Below, piece by piece: positions 8,409-17,121 of a stretch of 64,000 nucleotides of DNA. The position numbers and the translations under genes were made by a program. The notes under the pieces were generated by a model that did no database searches, was not told where the DNA came from, and was given only the letters and a program-made list of their open reading frames with translations. This stretch comes from Desulfoferula mesophila. GTDB taxonomy: Bacteria; Desulfobacterota; Desulfarculia; Desulfarculales; Desulfarculaceae. Numbering within the stretch: the stretch's first letter is position 1; every line of letters begins with the position of its first letter. The DNA lies in the NCBI RefSeq assembly GCF_037076455.1, contig NZ_AP028679.1:2867501-2931500 (forward strand). The letters run 5' to 3'.

Positions 8409-8838
8409 CGCTCTTTCCCTTCTCGCTCCCCCCGTTAGCGTTGTGGGGAAACAACCTTGATAACAGTTGGTTGCCTAAGACTCACACCTATCCCTCGGGC
8501 CTACGGACTTACGCCCTTACGGCCTATGCCGCAGAAGGAACGGTGTTTTTGGGCTTATAAGCGGCGCGTTCGGTAGGATAGCAACAGACCCGGGGCAGAG
8601 GTCGGAGCGAGAATCGGAGATTGTGCTCAAGTGCTCACCACACCGCATTTGTGTTATCATCATGGACTTTTAGCGGCTTCGCGGTCAAGTCGATTTTACT
8701 TATTAATAGTTATTACTTTAATAAATTATATGGCCATGGGTAGGCCTGCATTTCAGGTCTATTTCCGCCTTGCTTTACACCTTCTTCCGGCCAACATATA
8801 CTCCAAGCATTACGGTAAAAGAGAGAGTTAACTTGGCC
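8409..8838. other. intergenic region between divergent hydrogenase and chelatase operons
   Basis: These 430 bases separate the divergently transcribed hydrogenase (minus) and chelatase (plus) operons. The stretch around 8690-8735 is strikingly AT-rich for this genome. I see no convincing coding sequence. Short frames such as 8631-8831 lack a ribosome site and family resemblance. The region must hold the hydrogenase promoter, which I could not pin down. Confidence 0.6.
8774..8802 (+). promoter_or_regulatory. candidate sigma-70 promoter of the chelatase operon
   Basis: TTTACA at 8774-8779 is followed after 17 bases by TATACT at 8797-8802, a good match to the -35/-10 consensus. It lies about 35 bases before the first start codon. 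Confidence 0.55.
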
Positions 8839-10869
8839 ATGGCTTTCCAAAGCAGCGCTCCGGCCGACCACGCAGGCTATCCCTTCGCGGCCATAGTGGG
8901 GCAAGACCGTCTGAAAAGGGCCCTCTTGCTCTTGGGGGTGGATCTGGGCCTGGGCGGGGTGCTGCTGCGGGGGGAAAAGGGTACGGCCAAGTCCACCGCC
9001 GCCCGGGCCCTGGCCGCGCTGCTGCCTCCCATCGCGGTGGTGGACGCCTGTCCCCAGGGCTGCGATCCGGCCGGGCCCCTTTGCCCGGCCTGCGCCGCCC
9101 GCCCCGCTCCCCTGCCCAAGCGCCTAGTGCCAACGCCCTTTGTGGAGCTTCCCCTGGGAGCCGGCGAGGACTGCCTGGCGGGCAGCATCGACCTGGCCGC
9201 CGCGGTGCGCCGGGGGGAGTTGCGCGCCCGCCTGGGGCTGTTGGCCCGGGCCCACCGGGGGGTGCTCTACATCGACGAGGTCAACCTCCTGCCCCCTCAT
9301 CTGGCCCACCTGGTGCTGGACGCGGCGGCTTCCGGGGTGGCCCATCTGGAGCGCGAAGGCCTCAGCCTGAGCCACCCGGCCCGCTTCGCCCTGGTGGCTT
9401 CCTACAACCCCGAAGAAGGACCCCTGAGCCCCCAACTGGCCGACCGCTTCGGCCTGTGCGTGCAGGTGAGCGGAGAGCCGGACCCGACCCTCAGGGTTGA
9501 GGTGCTGCGCCGCCGCCTGGCCTTTGAAAACGACCCCGCGGCCTTTGCCGCCCGCTGGGCCCCGGCCGAGGACGAGCTGCGCCGCCGCCTGGTGCGGGCC
9601 CGCGCCCTGCTGCCCGAGGTGCTGGTGAGCCCGCCGGCCCGCCGCCAAGCCGCCCTGCTGGCCGCCCGAGCCCACAGCCAGGGGCAGCGGGGCGAGCTGG
9701 CCTGCATCCGCGCGGCGCGGGCCCTGGCCGCCTGGCGCGGCCTGGCGGAGGTGGCCCCCGAGCTGGTGGACGAGGTGGCCCCCCTGGCCCTCTTGCACCG
9801 GGCCAGGCGTGCCAACGCCCCGACGCCCCCTCCCCTGCCCCGGGTGCTACGCGAAGAGTTGCCGCCCGAGGAGGCCCAAGCCGCCCGCGCCGAGCCGGTG
9901 GAGCGGGAGATGGCCCAGAGCGGCGACCAGCCCGGCCAGGAGCGAAGCCTGCGCATCCTGAGCCCCGGCGAGGTGCGCCCGGTGGCCACCCGCCTGCCCG
10001 CCCGGGAATCCACCAGTCGGGTGCAGGCGGGCCGCCGCGACAGCCGCGAGGTGACCGGATCCCGGGGACGCTACATCCGGGCCTCGGCCCAGCGCCTGGG
10101 GCGGGGTTTGGCCCTGGACGCCACCTTCCGGGCCGCCGCGCCCCATCAAATAAGCCGCCGCACTCCCGGCGGCCCGGCCCTGGTGGTCAGGGAGCCGGAC
10201 ATCCGGGAAAAGGTGCGCGCCGCCCGGCGGGGCCGCCTACTGGTGTTTTGCGTGGACGCCTCGGGCTCCATGAACGCGGCCGCGCGCATGAAGACCACCA
10301 AGGCCGCGGTGCTGGGGGTGCTCACCGAGGCCTACCAGAAGCGCGACCGGGTGGGCCTGGTGGCCTTTGGCGGCACAGGAGCGCGGGAGCTGTTGCCCCC
10401 CACCTCCAGCGTGGAGGTGGCCCGGCGCATGCTGGCCGAGTTGCCCACCGGCGGCAAGACCCCCCTGGCCGCCGGTCTGGTCAGCCTGGCCGCCGTGCTG
10501 GAACGGGAACTGGCCGCCGATCCCAAGCTCACCCCCCTGGCCATCATCATGACCGACGGGCGGCCCAACGTGCCCTTGGCCGCCGGCCAGGGCCTGGGCT
10601 ATGATCCGGGCAAGGCGGGCAACAAGGGCGGCGGCTGGGGCGACGGCTGGGGCGACGGCGGCTACGCCGACCGGGAGGTCTTGAACCTGGCCCGCCGCCT
10701 GCACACCAGCTTCCGGGCCCGCTTCGTGGTGGTGGACACCGACACCGGCCATCACCACGAGATAAACCTGTGCCGGGCCATGGCCGAATACCTGGGGGCC
10801 CATTGCGTATCCCTGCGCCGCCTCACCGCCGAGGGGGTGCTGGATCTGGTGCGGCGGCACTGGGAATGA
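8839..10869 (+). CDS. magnesium/cobalt-chelatase-like AAA+ protein with VWA domain (ChlI-ChlD fusion type)
   Basis: This roughly 676-residue motor protein combines an N-terminal ChlI/BchI-like AAA+ domain (Walker [10 protein letters not shown], Walker B VLYIDEVNLL, sensor VASYNPEEG), an Arg/Glu/Pro-rich linker (about 330-440) and a C-terminal von Willebrand A domain with an intact MIDAS (DASGSMNA, later IIMTDGRPN). A Cys-rich loop (CPQGCDPAGPLCPAC) sits after Walker A. Such proteins help a large CobN/BchH-type subunit insert Mg or Co into a tetrapyrrole. No large subunit is in the window. I use the ATG at 8839; a TTG six bases upstream has GAGAGAG better placed and may be the true start. The stop overlaps the next gene. 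Confidence 0.85.
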   Translation: MAFQSSAPADHAGYPFAAIVGQDRLKRALLLLGVDLGLGGVLLRGEKGTAKSTAARALAALLPPIAVVDACPQGCDPAGPLCPACAARPAPLPKRLVPTPFVELPLGAGEDCLAGSIDLAAAVRRGELRARLGLLARAHRGVLYIDEVNLLPPHLAHLVLDAAASGVAHLEREGLSLSHPARFALVASYNPEEGPLSPQLADRFGLCVQVSGEPDPTLRVEVLRRRLAFENDPAAFAARWAPAEDELRRRLVRARALLPEVLVSPPARRQAALLAARAHSQGQRGELACIRAARALAAWRGLAEVAPELVDEVAPLALLHRARRANAPTPPPLPRVLREELPPEEAQAARAEPVEREMAQSGDQPGQERSLRILSPGEVRPVATRLPARESTSRVQAGRRDSREVTGSRGRYIRASAQRLGRGLALDATFRAAAPHQISRRTPGGPALVVREPDIREKVRAARRGRLLVFCVDASGSMNAAARMKTTKAAVLGVLTEAYQKRDRVGLVAFGGTGARELLPPTSSVEVARRMLAELPTGGKTPLAAGLVSLAAVLERELAADPKLTPLAIIMTDGRPNVPLAAGQGLGYDPGKAGNKGGGWGDGWGDGGYADREVLNLARRLHTSFRARFVVVDTDTGHHHEINLCRAMAEYLGAHCVSLRRLTAEGVLDLVRRHWE

Positions 10870-11375
10870 GGAGGGGTGTGGAAAAATACCGCCAATTGGG
10901 CCTGGAGATGGGCCTCAGCCACGTGGTGCCCCTGGGGCCGGAGCAGGTGTTCTTCGATCCCCGAGCGCGGCTCAAATGCCGCTGGGGCTGCGAGGACTTC
11001 CACCAGCCCACCATCAAGTGCGGAGCGCGCGGCCTGAGCCAGGCCGAGTGCGTGGAGATGATAAACCGCTATTCGGATATCCTGCTCTTGCATGGCCACG
11101 ACGCCCATGTTTTGAGCAAGGCGGTGTTGGCCTTGGAAGCGGCGGCTTTCCATGACGGCCACTACTTCGCCTTTGGGGTTAGGTATTGTAAACTCTGTCC
11201 CTCCTGCGCGGTGGACCGGGGCAAGGAGTGCATCCAGCCCGACAAGGTGCGCCCCTGCGACCAGGCCATGGGCATAGACGTGTACCGCACCGCCCGGGCG
11301 GCGGGCCTGCCCATCCGGGTGTTGCAGAGCCGAGACGAACAACAGAACCGCTACGGCTTCGTGCTGATTAATTGA
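10866..11375 (+). CDS. DUF2284-type Cys-rich predicted metal-binding protein
   Basis: This protein of about 169 residues has Cys clusters at KCRWGC, IKCGARG, CKLCPSC and [12 protein letters not shown], typical of DUF2284 proteins thought to bind metal or an Fe-S cluster. The ATG at 10866 overlaps the stop of the chelatase gene (ATGA). An in-frame GTG at 10878 behind GAGGAGGGG is an alternative start. Its position between two chelatase-motor genes, coupled to both by overlap, suggests a part in metal delivery or sensing for a chelatase reaction. That role is inferred from context only, and no biochemical function is established for the family. Confidence 0.75.
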   Translation: MRRGVEKYRQLGLEMGLSHVVPLGPEQVFFDPRARLKCRWGCEDFHQPTIKCGARGLSQAECVEMINRYSDILLLHGHDAHVLSKAVLALEAAAFHDGHYFAFGVRYCKLCPSCAVDRGKECIQPDKVRPCDQAMGIDVYRTARAAGLPIRVLQSRDEQQNRYGFVLIN

Positions 11376-11395
11376 GCGAGCAAGGAAAAGCAGCC

Positions 11396-12427
11396 TTGGA
11401 CAAACAGACTTCGGATAAATCGGCCAATCCCGCCTACCCCTTCGCGGCCATCGTGGGCCAGAACGACATGAAGCTGGCCCTGATTCTCAACGTGGTCAAC
11501 CCCAAGGTGGGCGGCGTGTTGATTCGCGGCGAAAAGGGCACGGCCAAGTCCACCGCGGTGCGAGCCCTGGCCCGCCTGCTGCCCGCCCAGCCCACGGTGA
11601 GCGACTGCCCCTACAACTGCGACCCGGCCAACCCCTGCCCCGCCTGCCGGGAGCGCCTGGCCGCCGGCGAGAGTTTGCCCGTGGAGCAGCGGCGGGTCCG
11701 GGTGGTGGAGCTGCCGGTGGGAGCCACCGAGGACCGCCTCTTGGGCACCCTGGACCTGGAAGCGGCGTTGAGCGAGGGCGAGGCCCGCTTCTCGCCGGGC
11801 ATCCTGGCCGCGGCCAACCGCCAGATTCTCTACGTGGACGAGGTGAACCTCTTGGACGACCACCTGGTGGATGTGCTGTTGGACGCGGCGGCCATGGGGG
11901 TGAACACGGTGGAGCGCGAGTCGGTGAGCCTGAGCCATCCGGCGGCCTTCACCCTGGTGGGCACCATGAACCCCGAGGAAGGCGAACTCAGGCCTCAGCT
12001 CACCGACCGCTTCGGCCTGTGCGTGCAGGTCAAGGGCCTGGCCGACCCCGCCCTGCGCCAGGAGGTGATCGTGCGCCAGTTGGCCTGGGAGGCCGATCCG
12101 GCCGCCTTTGCCGCCGCCTGGGCCACGGAAGGCGAGGCCATAGGCCTCTCCATCGCCCAGGCCAGGGAGCTACTGCCCTCGGTGCAGGCCGGACCGGGGG
12201 TGTTGGAGCGGGTGGTGGCGGTGAGCCTGGGCCTGGGCACCGACGGCCACCGGGGCGACCTCACCCTGCTCAAGGGCGCGCTGACCCTGGCCGCCTGGGA
12301 GGAGCGCGGCGAGGCCACCTTGGATGACGTGAACCGCGCGGCCCTGTTGGCCCTGCCCCACCGCTTGCGGCGGCGGCCCCTGGCCGAGATGGAGTTCGAC
12401 ATCGCCGACAAGATCAAGCGAATATGA
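11396..12427 (+). CDS. magnesium/cobalt-chelatase ChlI-like AAA+ ATPase
   Basis: This roughly 343-residue protein is a stand-alone ChlI/BchI-type motor. It has Walker [11 protein letters not shown], a Cys loop ([14 protein letters not shown]), Walker [13 protein letters not shown], sensor [19 protein letters not shown] and a C-terminal helical lid with [11 protein letters not shown]. It resembles the N-terminal half of the VWA-containing gene upstream and would form mixed AAA+ rings with it. The TTG at 11396 has AAGGA nine bases upstream. A TTG at 11372 overlapping the previous stop is the alternative. Both chelatase genes keep all ATPase motifs, unlike classical BchD, whose motor domain is degenerate. 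Confidence 0.87.
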   Translation: MDKQTSDKSANPAYPFAAIVGQNDMKLALILNVVNPKVGGVLIRGEKGTAKSTAVRALARLLPAQPTVSDCPYNCDPANPCPACRERLAAGESLPVEQRRVRVVELPVGATEDRLLGTLDLEAALSEGEARFSPGILAAANRQILYVDEVNLLDDHLVDVLLDAAAMGVNTVERESVSLSHPAAFTLVGTMNPEEGELRPQLTDRFGLCVQVKGLADPALRQEVIVRQLAWEADPAAFAAAWATEGEAIGLSIAQARELLPSVQAGPGVLERVVAVSLGLGTDGHRGDLTLLKGALTLAAWEERGEATLDDVNRAALLALPHRLRRRPLAEMEFDIADKIKRI

Positions 12428-12437
12428 GCCAGGGTTT

Positions 12438-12479
12438 GGTTACGGATTGCCCGGCATATTTTGACGAGGCTCCGTAACC
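12438..12479. repeat. inverted repeat between convergent genes
   Basis: GGTTACGGA at 12438-12446 is repeated inverted as TCCGTAACC at 12471-12479, with 24 bases between. It sits between the convergent chelatase gene and the small zinc-protein gene. There is no T-run on either side, so it may be a factor-assisted bidirectional terminator or a protein site. Confidence 0.35.
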
Positions 12480-12507
12480 GCCATGAGGGGCCTGGCGTTG
12501 CCGTAAC

Positions 12508-12867
12508 TCAGTCCTGATCCTTGAAATGCTTGAAGGCCTTGCCGCCATCGGGCATCATGGCCCCCCGCACCAGCTCCATGTGCCGGAGGGAGGCGATCTC
12601 GCGCATGAGGGCGGCCTCCTCCAGGCCCGTGGCCTTTATCAAATCCGCCAGGCTGGCGTGTCCCTGTTCACCGATCAGCTTGAGGATGGTCTCCTGGGCC
12701 GCGTTCAACTCCTGGGTGTCCAGGCGGCTGGCTGTGTAGGTGGCCCAGGGATCGCAGGTCTTGGCCGGGCTGATGGCGTCGATGTAGCAATCTTCGCACA
12801 GTTTGAGCCCCCCGTGTTCGCGCATCTCGTCCGGTTCCATGCTGGTGTTGCATTTTTCGCAGAGCAT
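12508..12867 (-). CDS. small protein with N-terminal zinc ribbon and winged-helix-like segment
   Basis: This protein of about 119 residues begins MLCEKCNTSM and has a second Cys pair at LCEDC, which gives a treble-clef or ribbon metal site. It is followed by a helical segment (ETILKLIGEQGHASLADLIKATGLEEAALMREIASLRHMELV) shorter than a full regulator but with the rhythm of a winged helix. GGAGG lies five bases before the ATG at 12867, so I prefer it to the ATG four codons upstream, which overlaps that ribosome site. It might be a small metal- or redox-responsive regulator. No family name is recognised. Confidence 0.65.
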   Translation of the reverse strand: MLCEKCNTSMEPDEMREHGGLKLCEDCYIDAISPAKTCDPWATYTASRLDTQELNAAQETILKLIGEQGHASLADLIKATGLEEAALMREIASLRHMELVRGAMMPDGGKAFKHFKDQD

Positions 12868-13009
12868 TGTTACCTCCATTCATGGCCCTGTATATTTCGA
12901 TACCCCAGGATGGGCCGCAATGCAACCGAGGCAAAGCCCTGGCCAACTCCGGGCCGTGGCGGCATAATGGGATAGCCTTGCCCCAGGCTATAATCGAGGG
13001 AGCTCGGAG

Positions 13010-14461
13010 ATGACCGCCCGTTCGTCCTACGCCAAACCAACGGCCACGGCCAAGAAGCTTTCGGCCCTGGTGCTGGCCCAAGATCAGCCCACCCTTGATG
13101 GCATCAATCAAGGTTTGCGAAGCAGTTTTGAGTTGAGACTGGTTTCCAGTTTTCAGCAGGCGCAGGAATACTTGCGCCAACAGGCCGTGGACCTGCTGCT
13201 GGTGGAAGCCCACTTGGCGGACGCGGAATTGCCCGAGCTGCTGGGTGAAATGGCCAACCGCTTCCCCCATGCCCCCGTTATCCTGCTGACCGGCCTCAGC
13301 GAGGTGGATTACGCCCTGGACGCCATCGGTTTGGGGGCAGCCGACTACTTGCGCAAGCCCTTTACCATGGGAGAGCTGCGCCACACCCTGAGCCGTGCCA
13401 TGGAACGTCAGCGATTGCGCAGGGAGTTGGAGATCATCCGCTCGGGCCCGGCCCGCAGCCTGGCCTCCGTCATAGCCCGGGACACGCTGATGAAGGAGGT
13501 GTGCCACCTGGCCGAAACCGTGGCCGGCACCGACGTGACCGTGCTGCTCAGCGGAGAGACCGGCACCGGCAAGGGCCTCTTGTCCCGGGCCATCCACGAC
13601 AGCTCGCCGCGCCGGGAAGGTCCCTTTGTGGAGATAAACTGCGCGGCCATTCCGGCCACCTTGATCGAGAGCGAGCTGTTCGGGCACGAGCGGGGTTCCT
13701 TCACCGGGGCGGTGGCCCGCAAGATCGGCCGGGTGGAGGCGGCGGCCAAAGGCACCCTGTTCCTGGACGAGGTGGGCGAGATGCCCTTGGACATGCAGGC
13801 CAAGATGCTGCGCTTTTTGCAGGAATTCACCTTCGAACGGGTGGGGGGCACCGAAAAGCTCAAGGCCGAGGTGCGGGTCATCGCGGCCAGCAACCGCGAC
13901 CTGGGCCAGGCGGTGCGCCAAGGCCTGTTCCGGGAGGATCTGTTTTACCGGTTGCACGTCATAGAGCTCAGGGTGCCCGCCCTGCGCGAGCGTCGCGAGG
14001 ACATCCTGCCCTTGGCCGAGCACTTCCGGGAGATTTTCAGCGCCAAGTACGACAAGCCGGTGCTGGGCTTTTCTCCCGCGGCCACCGGCCAGATGATGCA
14101 CCACGCCTGGCCCGGCAACGTTCGCGAGATGGAGCACGCCGTGGAGCGCGCGGTGATCCTCTGCCCCGGCGACGTCATCGACCGCCTGGACCTGGCCACC
14201 GATTCCCTGACGCCATTGTCGCCGCCCGCACCGCTCAATGAGCCTGAGCACGGCCCCCGGATCAACCTGGACATCCCCCTGGCGGATTTCCTGGCCATGC
14301 ACGAGCGGGATTATTTGGCCGCCCAACTGGGTCAAAGCCGAGGCAGGATCAGCCGCACCGCCCAAGCGGCGGGGCTGAACCCCAAGACCTTGTACTTGAA
14401 GATGCAGCGTCACGGTCTGCGCAAGGAGGACTTTCGCGACGATGGTGACGAGGAAAAGTAG
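13010..14461 (+). CDS. NtrC-family sigma-54 activator with an atypical receiver domain
   Basis: This 483-residue protein has a receiver-like domain (about 18-130), an AAA+ sigma-54 interaction domain (about 150-375; Walker A GETGTGKG, Walker B FLDEVGEM, R-finger region) and a C-terminal Fis-type helix-turn-helix (about 435-475). In the receiver the phospho-acceptor position reads LLLVEAHLAD, with Glu where Asp is expected, while the downstream Thr (LLTG) and Lys (RKPF) are kept. Asp-to-Glu can mimic phosphorylation. The sigma-54 loop is GSFTGA rather than GAFTGA. No histidine kinase gene is adjacent. GAGGGAG precedes the ATG. Targets are unknown. Confidence 0.9.
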   Translation: MTARSSYAKPTATAKKLSALVLAQDQPTLDGINQGLRSSFELRLVSSFQQAQEYLRQQAVDLLLVEAHLADAELPELLGEMANRFPHAPVILLTGLSEVDYALDAIGLGAADYLRKPFTMGELRHTLSRAMERQRLRRELEIIRSGPARSLASVIARDTLMKEVCHLAETVAGTDVTVLLSGETGTGKGLLSRAIHDSSPRREGPFVEINCAAIPATLIESELFGHERGSFTGAVARKIGRVEAAAKGTLFLDEVGEMPLDMQAKMLRFLQEFTFERVGGTEKLKAEVRVIAASNRDLGQAVRQGLFREDLFYRLHVIELRVPALRERREDILPLAEHFREIFSAKYDKPVLGFSPAATGQMMHHAWPGNVREMEHAVERAVILCPGDVIDRLDLATDSLTPLSPPAPLNEPEHGPRINLDIPLADFLAMHERDYLAAQLGQSRGRISRTAQAAGLNPKTLYLKMQRHGLRKEDFRDDGDEEK

Positions 14462-14585
14462 CCGAGGTAAGGTTAGCAATCGTCAGGGGGGCATGTAATA
14501 ATTCGCTGATTGCGTTTTGATTATTGGCCGCGGCGGCTGCTCGGCGAGGAGCGGGCCGGGTCTTTGGCGAGCGAGGGACGGCAGC

Positions 14586-15737
14586 GTGATTGATAACGAC
14601 CTGGATAAATCGCAGGAGCGGGCTTTGGCGGTGTTCGGCGGCGACGCCGTGCACGGGGGCGACATATGGGGCTGGTCGCGGCGACTGAACAAGCCGGTGG
14701 ACGAAATACTGGACCTGTCGGCCTCCCTGAACCCCCTGGGGCCGCCTCCCGGCCTGGACCAAGCAATAGCCAGGGCCATGAGCGGGATATGCCACTACCC
14801 CGACCGCCTATCCTATGAGTTCCGCGAGACCCTGGCCGGCAAGCTGGGCACCAGCGCCACTTGTCTTCTGCCGGGCAACGGCTCCACCGCGCTGATCCGC
14901 ATGATCGCCCGCGCCCTGGACCTGAAAAACATCGTGCTGCTGGCTCCCGCTTTTGGGGAGATGGCCCGTTCCCTGGCCATCGCCGGGCGTCACTTCCACT
15001 ATTTGCTCACCCGCGAGCAGGACGGCTTCGTGCCCACCTTCCATGACCTGGAAAACCTGTGGGACATGGAGCCCTCGGCGGTGATCTTCAGCAACCCCAC
15101 CACTCCGGCGGGCACCCTCATCCCCCGCGATATCCTCGACAGCATCATCGAGCGCGCCGCCCGCCGGCGGGTGTGGGTGGTGGTGGACGAGGCCTTCATC
15201 GACTTCGCGGACGAACAGGCCCGCTCCTGGGCCTGCGAGGCCATGAAGCGACACAAGCGGCTTTTGGTGTTGCGCTCGCTCACCAAGTTCTTTTGCATCG
15301 CCGGGCTTCGCCTGGGCTATGCCATGGCCGACGCCGACACCCTGAGCGATTTCGCTCCCCTGGGCCAGCCCTGGTCGGTCAACACCCTGGCCCAGGCCGC
15401 GGGCGTGTTCTGTCTGGGCCAGGATGAGTACGTCCAAAAGACCCGCGAGTCCATGGACCGCTGGCGCCGGGAGCAGACGGCCGCCTTGGACGAGCTGGGG
15501 CTGGGTCCCATGCGCGGCGTGGCCAACTACCTGCTGTGCCGCCTGCCGGGCGACGGACCCACCGCCGCCCAAGTGGCCGCTCACACCGCCCAGCAGGGAG
15601 TGCTGGTGCGCCCGGCCGCCTCTTTCGTGGGCTGCGGCGAGCACCATCTCAGGGTAGCGGTGACCACCACCGAGGAGCAGCAACGGCTGCTGGCGGCGCT
15701 GCGACCGGCCCTGGCCCAAAAGGTTGACCGAGTTTAG
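14586..15737 (+). CDS. CobD-like PLP-dependent aminotransferase (threonine-phosphate decarboxylase/HisC family)
   Basis: This 383-residue fold-type I PLP protein resembles CobD, which decarboxylates L-threonine phosphate to the aminopropanol arm of cobalamin, and the related histidinol-phosphate aminotransferase. Visible motifs are the N-terminal HGGDIWGWSRRL and DLSASLNPLGPP, typical of CobD, LLPGNGSTALI, the FSNPTTPAGTLI loop, VVVDEAFIDF, and the PLP-lysine region LRSLTKFFCIAGLRLGY. HGGD and SASLNPLGPP favour CobD over HisC. A GTG at 14586 with GAGGGA upstream is preferred to the earlier in-frame start at 14517. It is the only cobamide-synthesis-like gene here outside the B12 locus at 57.6 kb and has no visible riboswitch. 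Confidence 0.8.
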   Translation: MIDNDLDKSQERALAVFGGDAVHGGDIWGWSRRLNKPVDEILDLSASLNPLGPPPGLDQAIARAMSGICHYPDRLSYEFRETLAGKLGTSATCLLPGNGSTALIRMIARALDLKNIVLLAPAFGEMARSLAIAGRHFHYLLTREQDGFVPTFHDLENLWDMEPSAVIFSNPTTPAGTLIPRDILDSIIERAARRRVWVVVDEAFIDFADEQARSWACEAMKRHKRLLVLRSLTKFFCIAGLRLGYAMADADTLSDFAPLGQPWSVNTLAQAAGVFCLGQDEYVQKTRESMDRWRREQTAALDELGLGPMRGVANYLLCRLPGDGPTAAQVAAHTAQQGVLVRPAASFVGCGEHHLRVAVTTTEEQQRLLAALRPALAQKVDRV

Positions 15738-15752
15738 ATTGGAATTCTACAA

Positions 15753-15788
15753 GGGCTGTTCCCGGCAAGCCGGGAGGTCCATCAGCCC
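15753..15788. terminator. nested hairpin between convergent genes, likely bidirectional terminator
   Basis: An outer GGGCTG/CAGCCC pair (15753-15758, 15783-15788) encloses an inner CCCGG-CAAG-CCGGG hairpin (15761-15774). It lies between the stop of the CobD-like gene and that of the LpdD-like gene. Confidence 0.5.
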
Positions 15789-16180
15789 TATTGACGAACC
15801 AGGGCCTCCAATAGCAGCTCGCCCAGGCGGCGGCCGTTGGCGCTCACCTGCTTGATGCCCTCGGGCTCCAGGCCGTCCCAATGGCAACCCGCGGTGACCA
15901 CCACCCTGGTCTCCAGCCGGGCCGAGAGCAACTCGGCGATCGCCTGGGCCAGGCGGTCCTCCTTGTGGCTGGGATAGGTGAACACCGAGGCGGTGGCGCT
16001 GGTTCTCGCGGGGTCTGCAAGCGAGGGGCGCGGCGCGGCCATGGCCACCGCCCCCACGTGGGGCAGCTCTCCCCCGGTAATCAACACCACCAAATCCGGT
16101 CCCACCCAAAAGGCGCTGGCGCTGATGTCCAGGCGGCCGGAACCGGTGCTGACCGACAGGCTTTCGGGCATGGCTGACAT
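15788..16180 (-). CDS. LpdD-like protein (gallate decarboxylase subunit D / prenyl-FMN chaperone-like)
   Basis: This protein of about 130 residues contains LVVLITGGELPHVGAVAMA, followed by SVFTYPSHKEDRLAQAIAELLSARLETRVVVTAGCHWDGL, which matches my recollection of the LpdD-like domain proposed to assist prenylated-FMN delivery to UbiD-type decarboxylases. The ATG at 16180 has GAGGGGAGGGG upstream; an ATG seven codons earlier abuts the previous stop (TAAATG) and is possible. A UbiD-like N-terminal remnant lies 5 kb upstream on the same strand, so this may be left from a former decarboxylase locus, or it may serve UbiD proteins encoded elsewhere. Confidence 0.65.
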   Translation of the reverse strand: MSAMPESLSVSTGSGRLDISASAFWVGPDLVVLITGGELPHVGAVAMAAPRPSLADPARTSATASVFTYPSHKEDRLAQAIAELLSARLETRVVVTAGCHWDGLEPEGIKQVSANGRRLGELLLEALVRQ

Positions 16181-16201
16181 GGCCCCTCCCCTCACAGGCA
16201 T

Positions 16202-16984
16202 TTACTCCAAAGGCTCCAGCTTTTGCTTCTGGCTGATGGCATACACATCCTCAAAGGCGGCCACCGGGGCCGGTCCGCGTATGACCACCCCAGCCACCAC
16301 GAAGCCCGGAGTGCCGTCCATCTTGAAGGCCTTGGCCTCTTCCCGGTCCTTATTGAGGAGTTGCTCCAGGCTTTTGTCGGCCAGGTCCCGGCTCAGGCGG
16401 GCCTGATCGACGCCCAGCTTTTTCAGCAAGGGCTGCACCGAGCCGATCCCCTTTTTGGCTATGATCTCCTGGTCCTTGAAGACCTCCTGGTAAAACCTCC
16501 AGGCCTTGGCCGGGTCTTGGCGGCCGATGGCCTCGTAGTACAGCGCCAGTTGTTTGGCCAGATCCGAACCGGGCGAATGCTTTACCAGCAGCTTGAAGCG
16601 GTGGGGGTCCTTGGCCAGCAAGTTCTCCAGGTTTTGGGCGGCCTGGCGGCAGGCGGGGCACATGAAGTCGGTATACTCCACCACCAGCACCTTGGCCTGG
16701 GGGTCGCCCAGTATGGGCCGCCGGGGGTCCACCGTGGGGACCAAGGGGTTGGCCAGGCCCCGCTCGATGTTGGCGCGCCAGATCAGGCGCTGGCGAATCT
16801 CGCGCCCCTGCATGACCAGGTCGTAAAGCTCCACCTTGTGGTGGGAGAGCACCTCCATGACCGCCTCGGGATGCTTGGCGAGGTAGTCCTTGATCTGCTC
16901 CGGGCTGGGATTTTGGGCCAGCGCCGGGATGGACGCGAGGCAGCAACAGAGCAAAATTAACAGGCCGAACCTTTTTGCTGGCAA
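16202..16984 (-). CDS. exported DsbA/DsbG-like thiol-disulfide protein
   Basis: This 260-residue thioredoxin-fold protein has an N-terminal signal peptide (lipophilic LLILLCCCLAS ending PALAQ), a helical domain, then VVEYTDFMCPACRQAA with a CPAC active site near residue 110 and the cis-Pro loop GTPGFVVAG near the end. It would act in the periplasm on protein disulfides. I place the start at the TTG at 16984, because AAGGAGGA lies eight bases upstream and the signal peptide then begins properly; 28 extra residues from an upstream ATG would spoil it. It abuts the LpdD-like gene. A membrane partner (DsbB/DsbD-like) is not present nearby. Confidence 0.87.
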   Translation of the reverse strand: MPAKRFGLLILLCCCLASIPALAQNPSPEQIKDYLAKHPEAVMEVLSHHKVELYDLVMQGREIRQRLIWRANIERGLANPLVPTVDPRRPILGDPQAKVLVVEYTDFMCPACRQAAQNLENLLAKDPHRFKLLVKHSPGSDLAKQLALYYEAIGRQDPAKAWRFYQEVFKDQEIIAKKGIGSVQPLLKKLGVDQARLSRDLADKSLEQLLNKDREEAKAFKMDGTPGFVVAGVVIRGPAPVAAFEDVYAISQKQKLEPLE

Positions 16985-17121
16985 GGACCGATCCTCCTTG
17001 GCGCGCCGGATGGAAACCGGCTTGGGTGCAACGTTGCGGGCCAAGCCCGTGGCGGGCTTGCGCGCCACCGACGGAGCCTATTCTACTAAAAATTACGCTT
17101 CGCCGATACTCGGCGCCCCGC

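Noticed and set aside
8631-8831. 66-codon plus-strand frame in the hydrogenase/chelatase intergenic region
   Set aside because: It overlaps the candidate promoter, has no ribosome site and shows no family features.
12668-14479. 603-codon minus-strand frame overlapping the sigma-54 activator gene
   Set aside because: It is composed of low-complexity antisense sequence and overlaps two well-supported genes.
14517-14585. N-terminal extension of the CobD-like protein
   Set aside because: The 23 extra residues are Arg/Gly-rich without similarity, while the GTG at 14586 has a well-spaced ribosome site.
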